NCBI RefSeq assembly: GCF_030466405.1
Contig: NZ_JAGGJF010000003.1
Span: 62,001-126,000, forward strand
Direction of reading: 5' to 3'
Source of the DNA: Pseudidiomarina terrestris
GTDB taxonomy: Bacteria; Pseudomonadota; Gammaproteobacteria; Enterobacterales; Alteromonadaceae
Length of the DNA: 64,000 nt
In this document: one piece after another, positions 63,502-64,000 of the stretch
Numbering within the stretch: the first letter of the stretch is position 1
Layout: each line of letters opens with the position of its first letter
Translations under genes and position numbers: made by a program
Notes under the pieces: model-generated
The model's database searches: none
Seen by the model: the letters and a program-made list of their open reading frames with translations, nothing else
What the model was told of the DNA's origin: nothing

Positions 63502-64000
63502 GCTTCTTTGCTGCGCCCAGCACGCTTACGATCGTTCTCAGTCAGCAAACGTTTACGGATACGAATCGATTTTGGCGTGATTTCGACCAGCTCATCGTCA
63601 TCGATAAACTCAAGCGCTTGCTCAAGGGTCAGACGAATCGGTGGTGACAAGGTCAAGGCATCATCGGTACCTGAAGCACGTACGTTGGTCAGCTGCTTAC
63701 CTTTCAAACAGTTCACCGTCAAATCGTTGCCACGGTTGTGGACACCAATGATTTGGCCTTCGTAAACTTCATCGCCGTGTGAGGCCATCAGTTTGCCGCG
63801 CTCTTGCAGGTTAAACAAAGCATAGGTCAGTGCTTTACCGGTCGCGTTGGAGATCAACACACCATTCATACGCTGGCCAATCTTGCCACCTTTATGCGGA
63901 CCATAGTGGTCAAAGGTTTTGTACATCAGGCCTGAGCCTGATGTCAGTGTCATAAACTCTGTCTGGAAGCCAATCAAACCACGGCTTGGAACCATAAAGT
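63498..64000 (-). CDS. typA: Ribosome-associated GTPase TypA/BipA, C-terminal part
   Basis: Translation factor-like GTPase needed for growth at low temperature and ribosome assembly. Only the last 167 residues are in the window: IGFQTEFMTLTSGSGLMY, ISNATGKALTYALFNLQERG, then VNCLKGKQLTNVRASGTDDA and FIDDDELVEITP, IRKRLLTENDRKRA. This is domain V and the TypA-specific C-terminal domain; the GTPase domain lies beyond the right edge. The frame is open to the edge and no start is visible. Confidence 0.95.
   Translation of the reverse strand, partial: FMVPSRGLIGFQTEFMTLTSGSGLMYKTFDHYGPHKGGKIGQRMNGVLISNATGKALTYALFNLQERGKLMASHGDEVYEGQIIGVHNRGNDLTVNCLKGKQLTNVRASGTDDALTLSPPIRLTLEQALEFIDDDELVEITPKSIRIRKRLLTENDRKRAGRSKEA

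Noticed and set aside
1-64000. CRISPR arrays, tRNA or rRNA genes, insertion sequences, prophage or att sites
   Set aside because: I looked for regularly spaced repeats, cloverleaf-like sequences, transposase or integrase motifs and saw none; gene content is chromosomal throughout.

Overview
The window looks like chromosomal DNA of a marine gammaproteobacterium of the Alteromonadales, probably near Idiomarina/Pseudidiomarina (inference). Supporting signs are the argCBFGH cluster with an ArgH-acetyltransferase fusion, the gene orders ftsN-hslVU-rraA and yihY-dtd-yiiD, the order aroK-aroB-dam without damX, E. coli-like metJ and fnr, and the Alteromonadales/Vibrio families DUF2959 and DUF3081. 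I see no phage, insertion sequence, tRNA, rRNA or CRISPR array. Genes are packed tightly, and all ten tail-to-tail gene pairs overlap or lie within 9 bases.

Layout. 1-7144: nitrate respiration and nitric oxide stress: the first part of a fused NarK1-NarK2 porter, nnrS, moeB, a DUF454 gene, norR divergent from a short YtfE-like di-iron protein behind a near-perfect sigma-54 promoter, and fnr behind its own FNR box. 7246-12640: an accessory block run by an ECF sigma factor. It has sigma, anti-sigma, two related lipoproteins and a coupled 20-codon ORF on one strand, a secreted subtilisin-like protease divergent from them, then an outer-membrane barrel and an extremely Ala/Asp/Asn-rich secreted protein. 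Three promoters in the block share GGAAT-N16/17-CGTTA, so it reads as one regulon of unknown purpose and is the best candidate for an undescribed system. 12718-13474: a yybP-ykoY manganese riboswitch ahead of a TMEM165/MneA-type exporter. 13492-20006: housekeeping genes (yjjG, rsmJ, elaA, dam), a cation efflux gene, and an amidoligase/glutamine-amidotransferase pair that may make an uncharacterised amide or peptide.

20023-26642: aroB, aroK and the type IV pilus assembly operon pilMNOPQ, divergent from mrcA (PBP1A). 29344-32322: metL and metJ with three tandem met boxes between them. 32326-38152: the arginine operon argCBFGH(A) behind an ARG box lying between the -35 and -10 elements. 38232-46336: a membrane-bound HTH protein, dps, malic enzyme, rpmE, priA, argS, ftsN. 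46433-48899: hslVU behind a sigma-32-like promoter, then rraA. 48904-55190: a complete histidine-utilisation locus (hutG, hutI, hutC, hutU, hutH) with a HutC operator between hutI and hutC.

55187-64000: a DksA/TraR-type zinc-finger protein, yiiD, dtd, yihY, a short operon (SDR, DUF2959 lipoprotein, FMN reductase, MgtC-like protein), an acrR repressor gene with a good AcrR box but no adjacent efflux genes, DUF3081, a hemolysin III family protein, a diguanylate cyclase, and the 3' end of typA. Starts were set by Shine-Dalgarno spacing and family conservation. All motif matches were made by eye, without database searches.
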